From the NCBI GenBank assembly GCA_951813065.1, contig CATOTH010000009.1:1-64000 (forward strand): a stretch of 64,000 bases of DNA, read 5' to 3'. Every line of letters starts with the position of its first letter. Position 1 is the stretch's first letter. This document shows positions 17,217-26,041 of the stretch, one piece after another. The translations under genes and the position numbers were made by a program. Below the pieces are notes generated by a model. The model was given only the letters and a program-made list of their open reading frames with translations, was not told the origin of the DNA and ran no database searches. The stretch is from an uncultured Bryobacterales bacterium (GTDB lineage: Bacteria > Acidobacteriota > Terriglobia > Bryobacterales > UBA6623).

Positions 17217-17996
17217 ATGATGCGTAGCAGCCGATGCTTCCGCGCCTTGCTAGGGCTCGCGGCCGTGGGGATTCTGCCCGCGGTCCTGCATGGCCAGCAG
17301 GATCCTGTGCCTCAGCGGCGCAGCCCGCGAACCGAATTCGAACGGTTCTCGATCGGGGTCCGCGTGGGCTACCAGGTGACGGCCCAGATCACCGAGGGTA
17401 CCCTCGACACGACAAGCACCTCGACCAATCCAGCGACCCTCTTCAAGGACACCTCCGAACCCCAGCAGGACAACTGGGGCATCGGTGGCGGGGTCCAGGT
17501 CAACATTCTTCCGCGCTGGGGCATCACGGCCGAGCTGATGGCGCACAGCATTCGCTTCAAGACGGGTCTTCGCGCCGACCGCCGCGAAACGGCCACGCGG
17601 CCAAGACAGCTGCTCTCGAACAATTTCGTCGTGACCGAGGCAAACCATTGGGACGTGCCGGTGACCCTCCGCTACTACTTGAACGGTCCTCGCCAGAGGG
17701 CCCGTCCGTTCATTTCCGGCGGAGCTGCCATGAGGATGGTCCGGAACGCCAAGTCCACCCGCGAAATCGGCGACATCGATGGCGGTGACAGCGAGTTCTT
17801 GAATATCACCCCCGAAGTGGCGGCGGACAGGACGATGGGCTTGGTCGGCGGCCTGGGCTTCGAGCTGATCGATGACATCAACCTGAAAGTGAGCGTCGAG
17901 GGACGCTACATGCGCTGGCAGGAGAAGACCTTCGAGACGGGCCTGGCCAACGCATTGCGCAACCATGTCGAGATCATGGTTGGCGTGTCCTTCTAG
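17217..17996 (+). CDS. outer-membrane beta-barrel-type secreted protein
   Basis: A 259-residue protein with a signal peptide (FRALLGLAAVGILPAVLHGQ). The mature part alternates polar and hydrophobic residues in strand-like blocks (FSIGVRVGYQV, WGITAELMAHSIRF, WDVPVTLRYYL, NLKVSVEGRYMRW) and ends HVEIMVGVSF, a C-terminal aromatic residue typical of outer-membrane barrels inserted by BamA. No specific family is recognised; OmpW/porin-like folds are possible. Two adjacent ATGs (17217, 17220) could start it; a GAAAGGGG stretch lies about 15 bases ahead. Confidence 0.75.
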   Translation: MMRSSRCFRALLGLAAVGILPAVLHGQQDPVPQRRSPRTEFERFSIGVRVGYQVTAQITEGTLDTTSTSTNPATLFKDTSEPQQDNWGIGGGVQVNILPRWGITAELMAHSIRFKTGLRADRRETATRPRQLLSNNFVVTEANHWDVPVTLRYYLNGPRQRARPFISGGAAMRMVRNAKSTREIGDIDGGDSEFLNITPEVAADRTMGLVGGLGFELIDDINLKVSVEGRYMRWQEKTFETGLANALRNHVEIMVGVSF

Positions 17997-18077
17997 GCTG
18001 CAAGATCGACCTCCGGCGTTTCCCAACCACTGCCGCCACCGGTGGTCTCCCAGGATGCACTGCTACCATCGCGGAAG

Positions 18078-20168
18078 ATGCCCAACCGCCTTGCGCAGGA
18101 AACCAGCCCCTACCTTCTCCAGCACGCGGAGAACCCGGTTGACTGGTTTCCTTGGTGTGATGAGGCCCTCTCGCGGGCGCGTCGCGAGAACAAGCTGATC
18201 TTTCTGAGCATCGGCTACGCTGCCTGTCACTGGTGCCATGTGATGGAGCACGAATCCTTCGAGGACGAGTCCGTCGCTGAGACGCTCAACAGGGACTTCG
18301 TGGCAATCAAGGTGGACCGCGAGGAGCGGCCGGACCTTGACGAGATCTACATGGCCGCCACGATGCTCTTTTCAGGGGGTCACGGGGGCTGGCCCATGAG
18401 CGTGTTTTTGGCACCCGACCTCAAGCCGGTGTTCGCGGGCACATACTTCCCCAAGGAGGATGCCTACGGACGGCCCGGATTCAAGACCTTGCTGACCTTC
18501 CTCCAGCGGAAGTGGAGCTTGGAAGAGACGGCCCTGCTGCGTGATGCGGGCAAGGTCGTCGAGGCGTTGCGTCGCATGCAGGTACCGGCGGGAGCGGCCG
18601 ACCTGCCCGGTCCCGATCACATTGCCGAGGCAGCGGGCACGCTTCTCCGGGCGTTTGACCACTCTCGTGGCGGACTGGCGAGCGGCGGCAACAAGTTTCC
18701 GCAGAGCCTCTCGCTCGAACTGCTCCTGCGGGCTTTTCGGGCAACCGGCGAGGAACGATACCGCGCTGCTGTCGAGCTCACGCTTGAGAGAATTTCGCTT
18801 GGTGGCATTTACGACCACCTGGGGGGCGGTCTGCACCGCTATGCCACGGACCCAGACTGGCTTGTCCCGCACTTCGAGAAGATGCTCTATGACCAAGCCT
18901 TGGTGGCGTCGGCTCTCGTCGAGGCCTGGCAGGCCGCCAGCGACACCGCCAAGAAACGCCTGTTCGCAAGCAGGATTCGGGGAATCTGCGACTACGTCTT
19001 GCGCGATCTCCGCAGTCCCGACGGAGCGTTCTACTCCAGCGAGGACGCGGACAGCGAGGGACAGGAAGGCAAGTACTACATTTGGACTCGCGAGGAAGTC
19101 TCTCGGGCGCTTGGAACCGTCGACGCCCGCCTGTTCGCCTCTCACTACGATGTTTCCGAGCATGGCAATTGGTTGCATCCGGGGGACCAGCACGTGCCAA
19201 CGGGGCCAAAGAACGTGCTCCAGGTCGTGCGCCCCGCCGAGGTGCTCGCGAATCTTGACGGCACGTCCGTAGCTGAGGTTGATGAGAGCCTGGCGCGGTC
19301 CCGCGCACGATTGTTCGACCTGCGCGGACAGCGAACGCGACCCGCTCTGGACGACAAGGTGCTGACCGGCTGGAACGGTTTGATGATCTCGGCACTGGCT
19401 CAGGCGGCGGCGACGCTCGATGAACCCTCCTATGGAGAAGCCGCGGCAACCGCCGCCGACTTCCTGCTCCACCAGGTGCGCCGTGACGGCCGTTTGCTCG
19501 CGACGTTCGGTAAGGGGCGGGCCCGCCTGAAAGCCTACAGCACGGACTACGCCTTCCTCGCCGAGGGCTTGGTCGCGATCTACCAGTGGAACGCCGACCG
19601 TCGTTTCCTCCGCGAGGCGGAGATGCTTGTCGACACGGCGGTGGCCTACTATTGGGACGACGCCGACGGAGGGATGTTCCTCACAGCTTCCGATCACGAA
19701 GACCTGCTGGTCCGTTGCAAGACCGTTCAGGACGGTGCCACCCCGTCTGCGAATTCCGTAATGGCGCTGACGCTGCAAAAGCTCGCCATCCTGCTAGGGC
19801 GCCAAGACTACCGCGAGAAGGCTGGCATCATCTTGCGGACATTCGTTGATTCTTCCCCGCGATCGGTGTTCCAGCAAGAGCGACTATTGAGCGCTCTCGA
19901 TGCTTGGCATCGCGGCTGGGACGAGATTGCGATCGTCGGGCCCCGGAGCGATCCGCGGACAAAGGGCCTGCTGGCCAGGGTGCATTCAGAATTCCGCCCA
20001 AACAAGGTGATCGCGTTTGCCGACGGGCCTAACAGCTCCGACGCGGATGGGATGCCCCTTCTTCTCGGGCGAGGCATGGTCGACGGCAAGCCGACCGCGT
20101 ATGTCTGTAGAGACTACGCTTGCGATCGGCCGGTGACGGAACCCGAAGAGCTCTTCGCGACGTCATGA
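18078..20168 (+). CDS. thioredoxin-domain protein, YyaL/spermatogenesis-associated 20 type (DUF255)
   Basis: A 696-residue cytoplasmic protein. It begins [26 protein letters not shown], the near-invariant DUF255 start, with the thioredoxin-like motif ACHWCHVM and then [13 protein letters not shown] and [10 protein letters not shown]. The remainder is an (alpha/alpha)6 barrel resembling glycoside hydrolase 76/N-acylglucosamine 2-epimerase proteins ([30 protein letters not shown]). Enzymatic activity of the family is not established. ATG 18078 is selected over an in-frame codon at 18042 because the family consensus starts here behind GGAAG. The stop overlaps the acetyltransferase start (ATGA), so the two are co-translated. 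Confidence 0.93.
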   Translation: MPNRLAQETSPYLLQHAENPVDWFPWCDEALSRARRENKLIFLSIGYAACHWCHVMEHESFEDESVAETLNRDFVAIKVDREERPDLDEIYMAATMLFSGGHGGWPMSVFLAPDLKPVFAGTYFPKEDAYGRPGFKTLLTFLQRKWSLEETALLRDAGKVVEALRRMQVPAGAADLPGPDHIAEAAGTLLRAFDHSRGGLASGGNKFPQSLSLELLLRAFRATGEERYRAAVELTLERISLGGIYDHLGGGLHRYATDPDWLVPHFEKMLYDQALVASALVEAWQAASDTAKKRLFASRIRGICDYVLRDLRSPDGAFYSSEDADSEGQEGKYYIWTREEVSRALGTVDARLFASHYDVSEHGNWLHPGDQHVPTGPKNVLQVVRPAEVLANLDGTSVAEVDESLARSRARLFDLRGQRTRPALDDKVLTGWNGLMISALAQAAATLDEPSYGEAAATAADFLLHQVRRDGRLLATFGKGRARLKAYSTDYAFLAEGLVAIYQWNADRRFLREAEMLVDTAVAYYWDDADGGMFLTASDHEDLLVRCKTVQDGATPSANSVMALTLQKLAILLGRQDYREKAGIILRTFVDSSPRSVFQQERLLSALDAWHRGWDEIAIVGPRSDPRTKGLLARVHSEFRPNKVIAFADGPNSSDADGMPLLLGRGMVDGKPTAYVCRDYACDRPVTEPEELFATS

Positions 20169-20641
20169 CGGATTCCGACCCTGCCGGTGAACAGACGCCC
20201 CCCCGGGACGAACGCAGCCAGTTGTCCCCCAAATGTCCGGATGCGGCGGGGGATCTGATCATTCGCCCGGCCCGGCGGGGGGAAATGTCCCGCATCCGGG
20301 ATTTGATCCGGATATTCCCGAACGAATTAATCCAATCCGAGTTGCCCCGGGTCCAATCATTTTTCGTTGCCGAGCGTGCCGGCGAGATCATCGGCTGCTG
20401 TGCTCTCCGGGTGTATTCAAAGAGACTTGCCGAGGTGCGGAGCCTCGCGGTGCATCCCGACCATCGAGGGCAGGGAATCGCCGGGCGTTTGGTTGACGCC
20501 TGCAGGAAGCGCGGGCGAGAGCGTCAAGTCCGCCAGTTGCTCGCCGTGACAAGCGAGCCAGAATTCTTCGAGGGGCACGGATTCACCGTGTATCCAGGAT
20601 GGAAGACGGCAATGTTCCATGACCTCGGCCCAGCTGATTGA
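20165..20641 (+). CDS. GNAT family N-acetyltransferase (ArgA-like)
   Basis: A 158-residue acyl-CoA-dependent acetyltransferase. After a roughly 30-residue polar leader come [19 protein letters not shown] and the acetyl-CoA-binding block [23 protein letters not shown] (motif A with the Q/R-x-x-G-x-G/A loop), then [10 protein letters not shown]. The pattern is that of the short GNAT proteins annotated as amino-acid N-acetyltransferases in arginine synthesis, but the substrate is not proven. Translation begins at ATG 20165, overlapping the stop of the DUF255 gene by 4 bases. The IS200/IS605 element follows directly. Confidence 0.85.
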   Translation: MTDSDPAGEQTPPRDERSQLSPKCPDAAGDLIIRPARRGEMSRIRDLIRIFPNELIQSELPRVQSFFVAERAGEIIGCCALRVYSKRLAEVRSLAVHPDHRGQGIAGRLVDACRKRGRERQVRQLLAVTSEPEFFEGHGFTVYPGWKTAMFHDLGPAD

Positions 20642-20683
20642 GCTGTTGCCAGGATTGATTATCCATGTGCCCGGTCTAAAACC

Positions 20684-20700
20684 ACCGACTTTCAGTCGGT
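20684..20700 (+). repeat. left subterminal hairpin of IS200/IS605 element
   Basis: ACCGAC TTTCA GTCGGT forms a 6-bp stem with a 5-base loop. The core GACTTTCAGTC recurs at the right end (21262-21274) and at 21237-21247, indicating a family of TnpA recognition hairpins. Confidence 0.75.
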
Positions 20701-20746
20701 CCGCTTTGAGCAGCCCGAGGGTGGGCGGTCGGCCTAGACTGTGGGG

Positions 20747-21190
20747 ATGGCGGAATACCAATCGAGTGGGCACGCGAAGTATGACCTGAAGTACCACTTG
20801 GTGTGGATAACGAAGTACCGCTACCGAGTGCTACGCGGGGCGGTGGCGGAACGGGCCCGGGAGCTGATCCGGCAGACGTGCGAGATGCGGGAAGTGCAGA
20901 TCGTGCGGGGAGCGGTGTCGGCGGACCATGTGCACATGCTGGTGTCGGCACCGCCGCACTTGGCGCCGGCCAAGCTGGTGCAGTACATCAAGGGGCGGTC
21001 GTCGCGGCGGCTGCAGGAAGAATTCCCGCACTTGAAGAAGAAATACTGGGGGCAGCACCTGTGGGCGCGGGGGTACTTCTGCGCGACGGTGGGCGCGGTG
21101 AACGAGGAGACGGTGCGCGCCTACATCGAGAACCAGAAGTGGGACGCGGATGTGGAGGGGTTCCAGGTCGTTGCGCCCGAGTCGCCTTGA
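20747..21190 (+). CDS. tnpA: IS200/IS605 transposase TnpA (Y1 HUH)
   Basis: A 147-residue single-strand transposase. It carries the HUH metal-binding motif in ADHVHMLVSAPP, the typical N-terminal strand YHLVWITKYRYRVL, and the catalytic tyrosine candidate in ETVRAYIENQ in the C-terminal helix. KYWGQHLWARGYF is the usual stretch before it. Length and motifs are complete, so the enzyme is probably functional. ATG 20747 is chosen because the GTG at 20741 adds only two residues and GGGG precedes the ATG. There is no accessory TnpB. Confidence 0.93.
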   Translation: MAEYQSSGHAKYDLKYHLVWITKYRYRVLRGAVAERARELIRQTCEMREVQIVRGAVSADHVHMLVSAPPHLAPAKLVQYIKGRSSRRLQEEFPHLKKKYWGQHLWARGYFCATVGAVNEETVRAYIENQKWDADVEGFQVVAPESP

Positions 21191-21191
21191 G

Positions 21192-21278
21192 CCGGCTTCA
21201 GCCGGGCACCTCTAAGGCGGCTTTAGCCGCACTTACGACTTTCAGTCGCAATCAAACCCACCGACTTTCAGTCGGTGG
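21192..21278 (+). repeat. array of four hairpins at the right end of the IS element
   Basis: In order: CCGGCT-TC-AGCCGG (21192-21205), GCGGCT-TT-AGCCGC (21217-21230), CGAC-TTTCA-GTCG (21236-21248) and CCACCGAC-TTTCA-GTCGGTGG (21258-21278). The last is the subterminal transposase hairpin. The others may be additional recognition or regulatory structures, or a transcriptional stop for tnpA although no T-run follows. Confidence 0.7.
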
Positions 21279-21362
21279 TCGTTTAGTTCCGGACTTGGAG
21301 AAGGATAGGGTGTGCCACGATAGGCACAGGGGCCGGGCGGCTGTCGAACTCAGGCAAGGTCA

Positions 21363-21854
21363 ATGCATTGGAATCGGAACATCCTGGGCGGTGGCTTGCT
21401 CGGGGGATTGATCGTCGTCGGTACGTTCATCGCTTACAACTGGGGGGCGACACCTCGTCTGTCCGGGGAAATCACGGAAGTGAGAACCCTTGGCATGGAC
21501 GACTCGAGTTCGGTGGCGATCGTCAACATCGAGGCCACCAATACCTCGAACTACGAGTTATCCATCAACTATCGGGAAGTTGCTGTGATTGATTCGGAGG
21601 GCGCTTATCTTGAGGGACGGACCTTGAGCGTGTTCGACATCCAGCAGTTGTTCAACTACTATCCGGCACTGGGGGGAATGCGCGACGAACCATTGGTGGA
21701 CGGCCGGCAGCTGGAGTCCGGGGAGACCGTGCGGGGACTGGTGGCGGCCCGGTTCGAAATCCCCAAGCACGAGTTGGACATGCGCACGGAACTGATCTTC
21801 CGCACCGCCGACGACAGGCAGCGCAAGACGGAACTCCGCCTATCCCCGGAATGA
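21363..21854 (+). CDS. hypothetical membrane-anchored protein
   Basis: A 163-residue protein with an N-terminal membrane anchor (NILGGGLLGGLIVVGTFIAY) and a beta-rich extracytoplasmic domain of the DUF4352/LEA-like sort: VAIVNIEATNTSNYELSINYREV resembles the start of such immunoglobulin-like folds. No enzyme motif is seen. The stop overlaps the start of the downstream scaffold-protein gene (ATGA), so both are made from one mRNA, but the sequence gives no functional link. The IS element lies just upstream and may have separated it from older neighbours. Confidence 0.7.
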   Translation: MHWNRNILGGGLLGGLIVVGTFIAYNWGATPRLSGEITEVRTLGMDDSSSVAIVNIEATNTSNYELSINYREVAVIDSEGAYLEGRTLSVFDIQQLFNYYPALGGMRDEPLVDGRQLESGETVRGLVAARFEIPKHELDMRTELIFRTADDRQRKTELRLSPE

Positions 21855-22228
21855 GCGCTGAGGCTGTGTTCAGCGAAACTCTCCTCAACCACCTCGAGAG
21901 TCCCAGGAACGTGGGCACTCTCGAGCCTCCTGCCGTGACCGTTCGCGTCGAGAATCCGATCTGCGGTGACATTATGACCCTGTCAGCGGCGGTGTCAGGG
22001 GCCGTGGTTTCTGACGTCCGCTTCAAGGTACGGGGCTGCACCGCGTCCATTGCGGCTGGCTCGGCGCTGACGGAACTCCTGCTTGGGCGTCACGTCAGCG
22101 AAGTGAACGCGGTCGGCCCGGACGACGTGGAGGCCGCGCTTGACGGCCTGCCTAACGAGTCGAAGCACGCGGCGAGACTAGCTAGCGACGCGGCCGTCGC
22201 CCTCAGCGAACGCCTCGCTTCCGGCTAG
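21851..22228 (+). CDS. IscU/NifU-like iron-sulfur cluster scaffold, third cysteine absent
   Basis: A 125-residue protein aligned over the whole NifU-N domain: ETLLNHLESPRNVG, then NPICGD (Cys38, Asp40) and KVRGCTAS (Cys63). In IscU the third ligand follows a histidine in a K-x-H-C motif; here the corresponding segment reads ESKHAARLASDA, with Ala107 in place of the cysteine. Two of three conserved cysteines plus the histidine remain, so cluster binding may be altered. In IscU-type proteins the cluster is built with a cysteine desulfurase; none is in this window. The start overlaps the preceding stop by 4 bases. Confidence 0.85.
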   Translation: MSAEAVFSETLLNHLESPRNVGTLEPPAVTVRVENPICGDIMTLSAAVSGAVVSDVRFKVRGCTASIAAGSALTELLLGRHVSEVNAVGPDDVEAALDGLPNESKHAARLASDAAVALSERLASG

Positions 22229-22251
22229 GCGAGAACCGAGAGCCGCTCGCC

Positions 22252-23589
22252 TCAAACTGGTGATTGCCTGTCGCGGAAAATTGCCAGGAAGAGCGCCAGA
22301 ACGATGGCTGAGAGTGCTGCCGGAAGCCCCCAGACCATTTGCCAGTCGATAAGCCCCTGGGCCCGTTGAAGCTTGTCCGCTTGCTGGTCGCGGAGCGCCT
22401 GGATGGTTTCGACGCTGCCAGCGGCCTCTTCCATGGTGGCGATCTCAACTCCCAGGTCTTGGACCTCGGCGCTTAGAGCGCGGGATTCCGCAGGCGTGTT
22501 GTATTCCTCCCAACCTCCGGCAACCCGGGCGCCGATCAGCATCCCCAAGCCTAGGGTGAACAGCACAAGCATCCCTTGTGCCTGCGCGCGAATCTCCTTT
22601 CTCGCGCTCATGTCTGTATAGATCTGGCCGGTAACGAACAAGAAGTCGTAGCAAATCCCGTGCAAGATGATGCCACCGTACATCATCCAGACGATTGCGT
22701 CGGGAGTGCCCAGGGTGAACAAGGCGTAACGCAGGACCCACGCCAGCATGCCGACCGCCAGCATCCATTTCACGCCGAGCCTGCGGAAGAACAGGGGCAT
22801 GAGGAGCATGAAGAGAATCTCGGAGATCTGGCCGTAGCTCATCGCCTGAGTGACGTCCGCAATGCCCGCCAGGCTGACCGCTTTGGCGGCTAGCTGGAAG
22901 TAGAACGCAAGGGGAATGCAGATCAGGAACGTGCTCAGTATGAAGATTGCGAAGGAAGGCTTGCGAAACAGTTCGAACGCGTCCGCCCCGGCCAGTTCTC
23001 GCCAAGAGGTGCTCTTGCCCTTGGATGGTGGCGGCGTGTGCGGCAAGGTCAGGCAGTAGACACCCATCAAGACTCCGGCGGCGCCCGTGAGTTGGAACAT
23101 CTCGAGCCGGTCTCCCCACCCGATCCAGGCGAGGGAGATGCCTGCGACGATCCATCCAATCGTGCCAAACACGCGAATCAGGGGGAACTCCTTCTGCGAG
23201 TCGGTGACATGGTGCAAGGCCAGGGAGTTGGTGAGAGCCAGAGTCGGGAAGTAGCACAGCGTGTGTGCCAGAAAGATGAGGTTGAGCGTGGTCGGGGAGG
23301 CGGGGTCCGCGGGATTCATCTGCGATGCTGCCAGGAACATAAATCCGCCGCCCAACACATGCAGAGCACAAAGGATCCTTTCGGTCGCGAAGAATCGGTC
23401 CGCGATCATGCCGACGAAGAACGGCGACAGGATGCACGCGAGTGGGCCGACCGCGTAGGTCCAGCCGAGATCGCTTCCGCTAAACCCAATCTTGACCAGA
23501 TAGAGCGGTGCGCCGACGTACCATGCCCCCCAGACGAAGAACTGGAGGAACATCATCGCGCCGAGGTGCGCACCGGTTGTGCCGAGCAT
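22252..23589 (-). CDS. MFS transporter, nucleoside:H+ symporter (NupG/XapB)-like
   Basis: A 445-residue inner-membrane protein with about 12 hydrophobic helices. It starts LGAMMFLQFFVWGAWYVGAPLYL, the typical first helix of the NHS family, with ADRFFATERIL as the loop 2-3 motif and RVFGTIGWIVAG in helix 5. A soluble heptad-rich insertion near the C-terminus (about residues 370-415, ALSAEVQDLGVEIATMEEAAG) is unusual for a permease and is predicted to form a coiled coil between the last two helices. Uptake of nucleosides or related compounds is inferred from family. ATG 23589 is 27 bp from the divergent recX start. Confidence 0.85.
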   Translation of the reverse strand: MLGTTGAHLGAMMFLQFFVWGAWYVGAPLYLVKIGFSGSDLGWTYAVGPLACILSPFFVGMIADRFFATERILCALHVLGGGFMFLAASQMNPADPASPTTLNLIFLAHTLCYFPTLALTNSLALHHVTDSQKEFPLIRVFGTIGWIVAGISLAWIGWGDRLEMFQLTGAAGVLMGVYCLTLPHTPPPSKGKSTSWRELAGADAFELFRKPSFAIFILSTFLICIPLAFYFQLAAKAVSLAGIADVTQAMSYGQISEILFMLLMPLFFRRLGVKWMLAVGMLAWVLRYALFTLGTPDAIVWMMYGGIILHGICYDFLFVTGQIYTDMSARKEIRAQAQGMLVLFTLGLGMLIGARVAGGWEEYNTPAESRALSAEVQDLGVEIATMEEAAGSVETIQALRDQQADKLQRAQGLIDWQMVWGLPAALSAIVLALFLAIFRDRQSPV

Positions 23590-23616
23590 CGCCTTATCGT
23601 ACAGGCTTGCACTAAG

Positions 23617-24180
23617 ATGGGCTCCGTGGCCCGTATCCGTGAGCGATCCGGGAAACTTGAGGCAGAGGCCCTGTACGCGTACGCCCTGAGGGCGCTCGGA
23701 CGCCGGTCACTGACCCAAGCGGAACTCGAATCGAGGCTGTTGATTCGGTGCGCCGACCAAAGGGACGTATCGGCGATCCTGCAGCGTTTGCGTGACGCTG
23801 GCTATCTCAGTGATGAACAGGTCGCGGAATCGCATTCCGCGTTTCGCCGCGAGTACGCCCTGATCGGGCGGAAGCGAGTCCTTGGCGAATTGCGCCGTCG
23901 AGGGGTCAACGAGGAGACTGCGGCGAAGGCGGTGGCCGATGCCTATGACGACTCAGACGAAATTGAACTCGCCAGGGAATACTTGCGTCGCAAGCTGGGC
24001 GCCCGTTTCGGCCAAGTCTGCATAGCCGACCGAAAAGAGTTGGCCCGCCTCTACCGCGCGCTATTGAGGGCGGGTTTCGGGCCTGTTGCCGTCGCCGATG
24101 CGCTGCGATGTGTCGCCGCTGACACAGAGTGGCTGGAGGCGCTTGCTGAAGCGAGTGTCTCGGACCACGGGGATGCCTGA
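23617..24180 (+). CDS. recX: regulatory protein RecX
   Basis: A 187-residue all-helical protein built of three tandem three-helix repeats. Diagnostic stretches are ALRALGRRSLTQAELESRLL, ILQRLRDAGYLSDEQVAES and KRVLGELRRRGVNEETAAKAV. RecX binds RecA filaments and limits recombinase and SOS activity. No recA is present in the window. ATG 23617 is preferred; GTG 23626 is an alternative. A long upstream in-frame extension is the shadow of the divergent MFS gene and was excluded. Confidence 0.9.
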   Translation: MGSVARIRERSGKLEAEALYAYALRALGRRSLTQAELESRLLIRCADQRDVSAILQRLRDAGYLSDEQVAESHSAFRREYALIGRKRVLGELRRRGVNEETAAKAVADAYDDSDEIELAREYLRRKLGARFGQVCIADRKELARLYRALLRAGFGPVAVADALRCVAADTEWLEALAEASVSDHGDA

Positions 24181-24588
24181 GGGTCGATCGGAGCCTCGCC
24201 CCCATAAGAGTCCCGGGAACCTCAGGCAAGATGAGTTGGCGATTGCCGTGGGCGGTGGATCAGCGAAATCCCCGAGTCTGCAATTGCTTTCGTCGGCGCG
24301 TAGTCGACGAAGCGGTGGAAGATCCCGTCCTGGAGTGTGAGACCAGCCTCTTGTGTCCTTCGGCTGACTGTCAGTATCGTCCTCGGCGGATGATCAATTC
24401 CAGTTGCGGCTAGTCGTCGGACTTATCTGCGGCTGACCGTCGGGTTGAGTAAGGTCCTTCGCAACCAATCCGAAATCCCCCTGTCCGCTTCCAATTCCTT
24501 TCGGACACGGGGCCAAGGGCGCTCGGAACACCGATTTCTCGGTGATGGCTCGCAGGAACGGCCCGCCAGAGTTGTACGGATCAGGCGT
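24181..24588. other. intergenic region with no recognised gene
   Basis: Some 408 bases between recX and the toxin gene. A minus-strand reading of 65 codons (about 24423-24620) continues past the toxin stop but has no motif. No tRNA, hairpin-T-run or repeat was recognised. Confidence 0.45.
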
Positions 24589-24948
24589 TCAAGGCCCCTT
24601 GCAGATGTGTCGGTCGCCATCTCCCGGAACTCGAATGGAGACTTCCCTGACCTTGCCCGGGCGGGCTAAGGAGATGGCCTCGTCAATCTCCCGCGTGCGG
24701 AGGCGGACGTCGGGCCAGGCGGTGGCGAGCAACACCACGATTCCGATCTGTCGCCTCGCCAGGTTCTGTTGATGGCGAAGGTTCTGATCGGTCGTGACGA
24801 ACACATCGTAGCCCTCGTGTTCCGCCAGGTCGGGCAATGCCCCGTTGTCCTTGTCCGACCAGCCTTTCTCTGCGAGCGTGTCCGCGGTGTGCTCCTGCGG
24901 GTAGCCCCGCAATGGCGCCGGGGTTCCTTGGTCGAACAAGACCTTCAA
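24589..24948 (-). CDS. DUF5615 PIN-like toxin
   Basis: A 119-residue protein of the DUF5615 family, a minimal PIN/Mut7-C-like ribonuclease fold. The start MKVLFDQGTPAPLRGY carries the first acidic residue, DTLAEKGWSDKDNGAL the central segment, and VFVTTDQNLRHQQNLARRQ the TTD motif with its acidic position. It is the toxin partner of the DUF433 protein. Translation starts at TTG 24948, overlapping the antitoxin TGA (TTGA), which couples the two. All key positions are intact, unlike the PIN toxin at 3.7-4.1 kb. Confidence 0.85.
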   Translation of the reverse strand: MKVLFDQGTPAPLRGYPQEHTADTLAEKGWSDKDNGALPDLAEHEGYDVFVTTDQNLRHQQNLARRQIGIVVLLATAWPDVRLRTREIDEAISLARPGKVREVSIRVPGDGDRHICKGP

Positions 24949-25172
24949 TGCGTCGCCGGGGCCCGCAGGGCTTTCGCCTCGTGTTCGAGGACGGCGCGGA
25001 CCTGCTGCTCATCCACGCCGGGGAACCATTCGACAAACTCGTTGATCGTGGCACCACTGGCCAAATTCTCATAGAGCGCCAAGAGTGGAATCCGCGTGCC
25101 CGCAAACACCCAGGCACCGCCAAGTCTTCCCGGTATGCGTTCGACCGCAGCGCAGGTTTCCCAGTCAGTCAT
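24945..25172 (-). CDS. DUF433 antitoxin-like protein
   Basis: A 75-residue protein containing the DUF433 helix-turn-helix region: IPGRLGGAWVFAGTRIPLLALYENLASGATINEFVEWFPGV, ending in a helical tail. DUF433 proteins are antitoxins and repressors paired with DUF5615 toxins. ATG 25172 is chosen behind a GAGGTGACG Shine-Dalgarno-like sequence; the longer frame to 25541 has no recognisable content. It is transcribed ahead of its toxin, with 4 bp overlap. The promoter should lie within the first 100 bp upstream, but no clear hexamers were picked out. Confidence 0.85.
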   Translation of the reverse strand: MTDWETCAAVERIPGRLGGAWVFAGTRIPLLALYENLASGATINEFVEWFPGVDEQQVRAVLEHEAKALRAPATH

Positions 25173-26041
25173 CTTCGTCACCTCGCATTTACGAACTCTA
25201 TGCACATGGTGAGCCAAATTCAGCTTTGACACCCCCTTCGAGAGCACTGTCAAGTTGACGCACTCGAAGGCGGTGTTTCCTGAAGGTAGTCTAATGCTTC
25301 GTCGGTTAGCAAGCACTCGCACACGTCCACCCAGAGCCGCCCGTACCCGGCATTTGCCGCTCACGGCCCGTGCGACCATTGCTGGCGGCAGAGCAACTGA
25401 TTTGGCGATCCGTTGGCACGGCTGCTTGAGAAACCAGATTGGACGGTGGGAGAGGGCCTGGCGAGAATGTGATTCGCGCGCCTGCTTGTTCACACTTGCG
25501 GGTGACCACCGGTGCCTGAGGGGGGCTCTGTACTCCATCACCGACCAATGCCCCTCTACAGTTGGAGAGACGGAACTTTGATCTACCGGAAAAACGCTAG
25601 CAAATCGGCCCGCTCGGGCATCCGCGTCCTACGTTTCCTGCTCGCGCCAAGGTGAATTCAATCCCAGCGGACACTGCGCTGACCAATGTTGCGTGCCACG
25701 GAACGGGTCCTAACCGGAGTCAGCGCCTGTCCTATTTGGGGCCTTGCTTTCGATCTCACGGAACGCCGTGGAGAATACTGGACAACTGCGTCTCGTCATT
25801 TCGAGATCGCTCGGTCTACGCTCGGCCGAAAGCGCCGTAGTCTGACAGCGGTCACCGGGTTCAGGTCACGCGGGATTCCGAATCAGGAGCGGAATATTCG
25901 ACAAAGCAACGTAGATCCCGCTCTTCGGGGCAGCTTTCCGGTGTTTATGTTTGCACCGCGGACGGCTCACTTGGCCAGCAGGCGGTAGCCTCCCCGGCAG
26001 ACCTGCGGTGTGGGTCGCAGATCGAAAGGCTGTAGTGTGGA
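25173..26041. other. 869-bp gene-free interval
   Basis: This is the longest interval without a recognised gene. Open readings of 60-108 codons occur on both strands but are arginine- and serine-rich with no motif or ribosome binding site. It holds the promoter of the DUF433/DUF5615 pair and presumably that of anmK. No tRNA or tandem repeat was recognised. Confidence 0.5.

Larger units (their letters stand above)
20684..21278 (+). mobile_element. IS200/IS605-family insertion sequence (single-gene, tnpA only)
   Basis: The element contains one Y1 transposase gene and subterminal hairpins on both sides. At the left, ACCGAC-TTTCA-GTCGGT (20684-20700) folds with a 6-bp stem. At the right, CCACCGAC-TTTCA-GTCGGTGG (21258-21278) folds with an 8-bp stem. 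Three further hairpins lie between the gene and the right end. There is no tnpB and no terminal inverted repeat, as expected for HUH single-strand transposition. Exact ends and the target tetranucleotide cannot be fixed without an empty-site comparison; the true boundary may lie tens of bases outside these hairpins. Confidence 0.8.

Noticed and set aside
23038..23616. 193-codon N-terminal extension of RecX
   Set aside because: It is antisense to the MFS gene, lacks RecX repeats and the true start fits ATG 23617.
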